A stretch of DNA of 64,000 bases from the NCBI GenBank assembly GCA_018712955.1, contig DVGB01000089.1, positions 1-64,000 on the forward strand. The letters run 5' to 3'. Positions 62,639-64,000 of the stretch are shown here, in pieces. This DNA comes from Candidatus Aveggerthella stercoripullorum. GTDB taxonomy: Bacteria; Actinomycetota; Coriobacteriia; Coriobacteriales; Eggerthellaceae. The position numbers and the translations under genes were made by a program. Position 1 is the first letter of the stretch. The number at the start of each line of letters is the position of its first letter. A model generated the notes under the pieces. The model saw only the letters and a list, made by a program, of their open reading frames with translations, made no database searches and had not been told where the DNA came from.

Positions 62639-62687
62639 ACAGCAGGGTGCCTATCCGCGCGATTTCGCCTCGACGCAGGAACGGATT

Positions 62688-63437
62688 GTGCCCATGAGAC
62701 TGCAGAAGTTCCTTGCGCGCGCAGGCGCTGCGAGCAGGCGAGGGTCCGAGGCGCTTATGACGGCAGGCCGCGTGACGGTGAACGGCGTCGTGGTGACGGA
62801 GCTCGGGAGCAAGGTCGACCCGTCGGCGGACGTGGTGGCCGTGGACGGCAAGGTCGTTCGCCTGACCGACGTGCCCGTTACGCTCATGCTGAACAAGCCA
62901 GCAGGATACGTGACCACCATGTCGGACCCCCATGCGCGCCATACGGTGGCAGAGCTTGTGCCGACCGACCGGTTCCCGGGGTTGTTTCCTATCGGGCGGC
63001 TCGACCAGGACACGACCGGTCTTCTGCTGTTCTCGACCGACGGGGAGCTCGGCAACAGGCTCCTTCATCCGCGGCATCATGTGGAGAAGACCTACGAGGC
63101 CCTGGTCGAAGGCGTGCCGCGCGAAGAGGCGCTCGAGGCATTGCGGTGCGGCATACAGCTTGAGGACGGGATGACCGCTCCTGCGCGCGTCGGCCTTGTG
63201 CCGTCGTGCGCGGGCGACCCGAAAGGTTCCGCGCGCCTTGAGCTTGCCATCCACGAAGGGCGCAAAAGGCAGGTCCGCCGCATGTGCGAGGCGGTCGGCC
63301 ATCCCGTGGTCGCGCTTCATCGCGAGTGGTTCGGGCCCTTGACGCTTGATGGCCTTGAGCCGGGCGCGTGGAGGCTGCTTGATGCCGCCGAGCTTGCGGC
63401 GTTGGGCGAAGCGGCGGGGCTGGGAGCATCGTGCTAG
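62688..63437 (+). CDS. rluB: RluB-family 23S rRNA pseudouridine synthase
   Basis: A 249-residue RsuA/RluB-type synthase. An S4 RNA-binding domain (MRLQKFLARAGAASRRGSEALMTAGRVTVNG) leads to the catalytic domain with the nucleophilic Asp in FPIGRLDQDTTGLLLFSTDG. LNKPAGYVTTMSD and HEGRKRQVRRMCEAVGHPV are further family blocks. I choose GTG at 62688 because AGGA lies seven bases before it; an ATG at 62619 overlapping scpB is also in frame but poorly placed. scpA-scpB-rluB is a conserved order in Gram-positive genomes. Confidence 0.92.
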   Translation: MPMRLQKFLARAGAASRRGSEALMTAGRVTVNGVVVTELGSKVDPSADVVAVDGKVVRLTDVPVTLMLNKPAGYVTTMSDPHARHTVAELVPTDRFPGLFPIGRLDQDTTGLLLFSTDGELGNRLLHPRHHVEKTYEALVEGVPREEALEALRCGIQLEDGMTAPARVGLVPSCAGDPKGSARLELAIHEGRKRQVRRMCEAVGHPVVALHREWFGPLTLDGLEPGAWRLLDAAELAALGEAAGLGASC

Positions 63438-63478
63438 AATTTTCCGAAAACAAGCGTTGAGCGAAGAAAGGTACAACG

Positions 63479-64000
63479 TGAGCAATCTGCCCTTTGAGAA
63501 GATTGCGGTCGTGGGAATGGGCCTGATAGGCGCCTCGTTTGCGGGCGCTCTCAAGGAAGCCTGCCCCGAAGTGGCCGTCATGGGCGTCGACGTGGCGCCC
63601 GAGGCGCTTGCTGGCGCCGTGGAGCGTGGCTGGGTCGACCATTCTGCCACGCCGAACGATCCCGGTTTCGAAGCGTTCGTGCGAGAAGGGTGCGACCTTG
63701 TCGTCGTTGCCACGCCCGTTGCTGCCGTGCGCGATTACTTTGAAAAGCTTGCGGCATGGGGTTTCGAAGGCGTCGTTACGGACACTATCTCCACCAAACG
63801 CCTCATTCTCCGGCTTGCTGCCGAGCTGCTTCCGTACCCGGAGCGCTATGTGCCGGGCCATCCGATGGCGGGATCCGAGAAAAGCGGCATCGAAGGTGCC
63901 CGCATCGAGCTTTTCCGCGGCGCCCATTGGGTTTTGTGCCCGGACGAGAACACCCCGGCCGAATATTTCCCGCGTCTGCATACGCTGCTCACGTCGATCG
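63479..64000 (+). CDS. tyrA: prephenate dehydrogenase, 3' part off the window
   Basis: The first 174 codons are present; the gene continues past the right edge. GTG at 63479 follows GAAAGG. The NAD-binding loop is VVGMGLIGASFAGAL (residues 11-25). DTISTKRLI and the substrate-binding GHPMAGSEKSGIEGA (with the conserved His) identify TyrA, which oxidatively decarboxylates prephenate to 4-hydroxyphenylpyruvate in tyrosine synthesis. It sits directly after rluB. Confidence 0.92.

Noticed and set aside
1-64000. CRISPR arrays, rRNA operons, insertion sequences
   Set aside because: No regularly spaced repeats, rRNA-like stretches or transposase motifs were found on reading both strands.

Overview
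The window is a high-GC, gene-dense bacterial chromosome segment, most likely from an anaerobic actinobacterium of the class Coriobacteriia (Eggerthellaceae-like). I infer this from several things together: TrmFO beside a Xer recombinase, DUF3793 with a flavodoxin, a 1,479-residue double acyl-CoA dehydratase activase, a membrane-embedded LuxR regulator, a CmpB-type membrane protein and an SLH-anchored papain-like protease. No database search was possible, so the taxonomy is inference.

Left part (1-24 kb, mostly accessory functions): a truncated DUF6282 metallohydrolase-like gene; a RelB-type antitoxin and PIN toxin pair; a solute-binding lipoprotein next to an MscS channel carrying two Cache-like sensor regions; a PanE-like reductase; a TDT/SLAC1 transporter divergent from a LysR regulator; a PAP2 phosphatase; an MFS carrier; a YfcE-like phosphodiesterase; an orphan TatA; membrane LuxR and AraC regulators; a metal P-type ATPase locus with a DUF6110 protein and a 26-residue membrane peptide; flavodoxin plus DUF3793; an HD-GYP protein; and the trmFO-xer pair.

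Middle part (24-48 kb, information processing): YraN, YifB and DprA on the plus strand converge on RnhB and a large TPR-like protein. Then follow a YgbA-type protein, UvrA, an EamA-acetyltransferase fusion, PriA, a 2[4Fe-4S] ferredoxin, the primary sigma factor RpoD, a large RlmKL-like rRNA methyltransferase with an Arg/Gly-rich tail, and PEP carboxylase. A tRNA-Asn gene lies beside decayed tandem copies of itself.

Right part (48-64 kb): the SLH-anchored C1 protease, the giant activase, a CmpB-like protein, an ABC-F ATPase behind what looks like a transcription attenuator with an overlapping leader peptide, a 192-bp intergenic element bounded by perfect 30-bp inverted repeats, then trmL, a site-2 protease, scpA-scpB-rluB and the start of tyrA.

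The most notable observations are the ABC-F attenuator with alternative hairpins and an ATGA-coupled leader peptide; the 30-bp inverted-repeat element at 59342-59533; the RlmKL-like protein whose RlmL half has lost its SAM-binding and NPPY motifs; the Cache-MscS channel paired with a solute-binding lipoprotein; and the tandem tRNA-Asn pseudogene array. No CRISPR array, insertion sequence, prophage or rRNA operon was seen.
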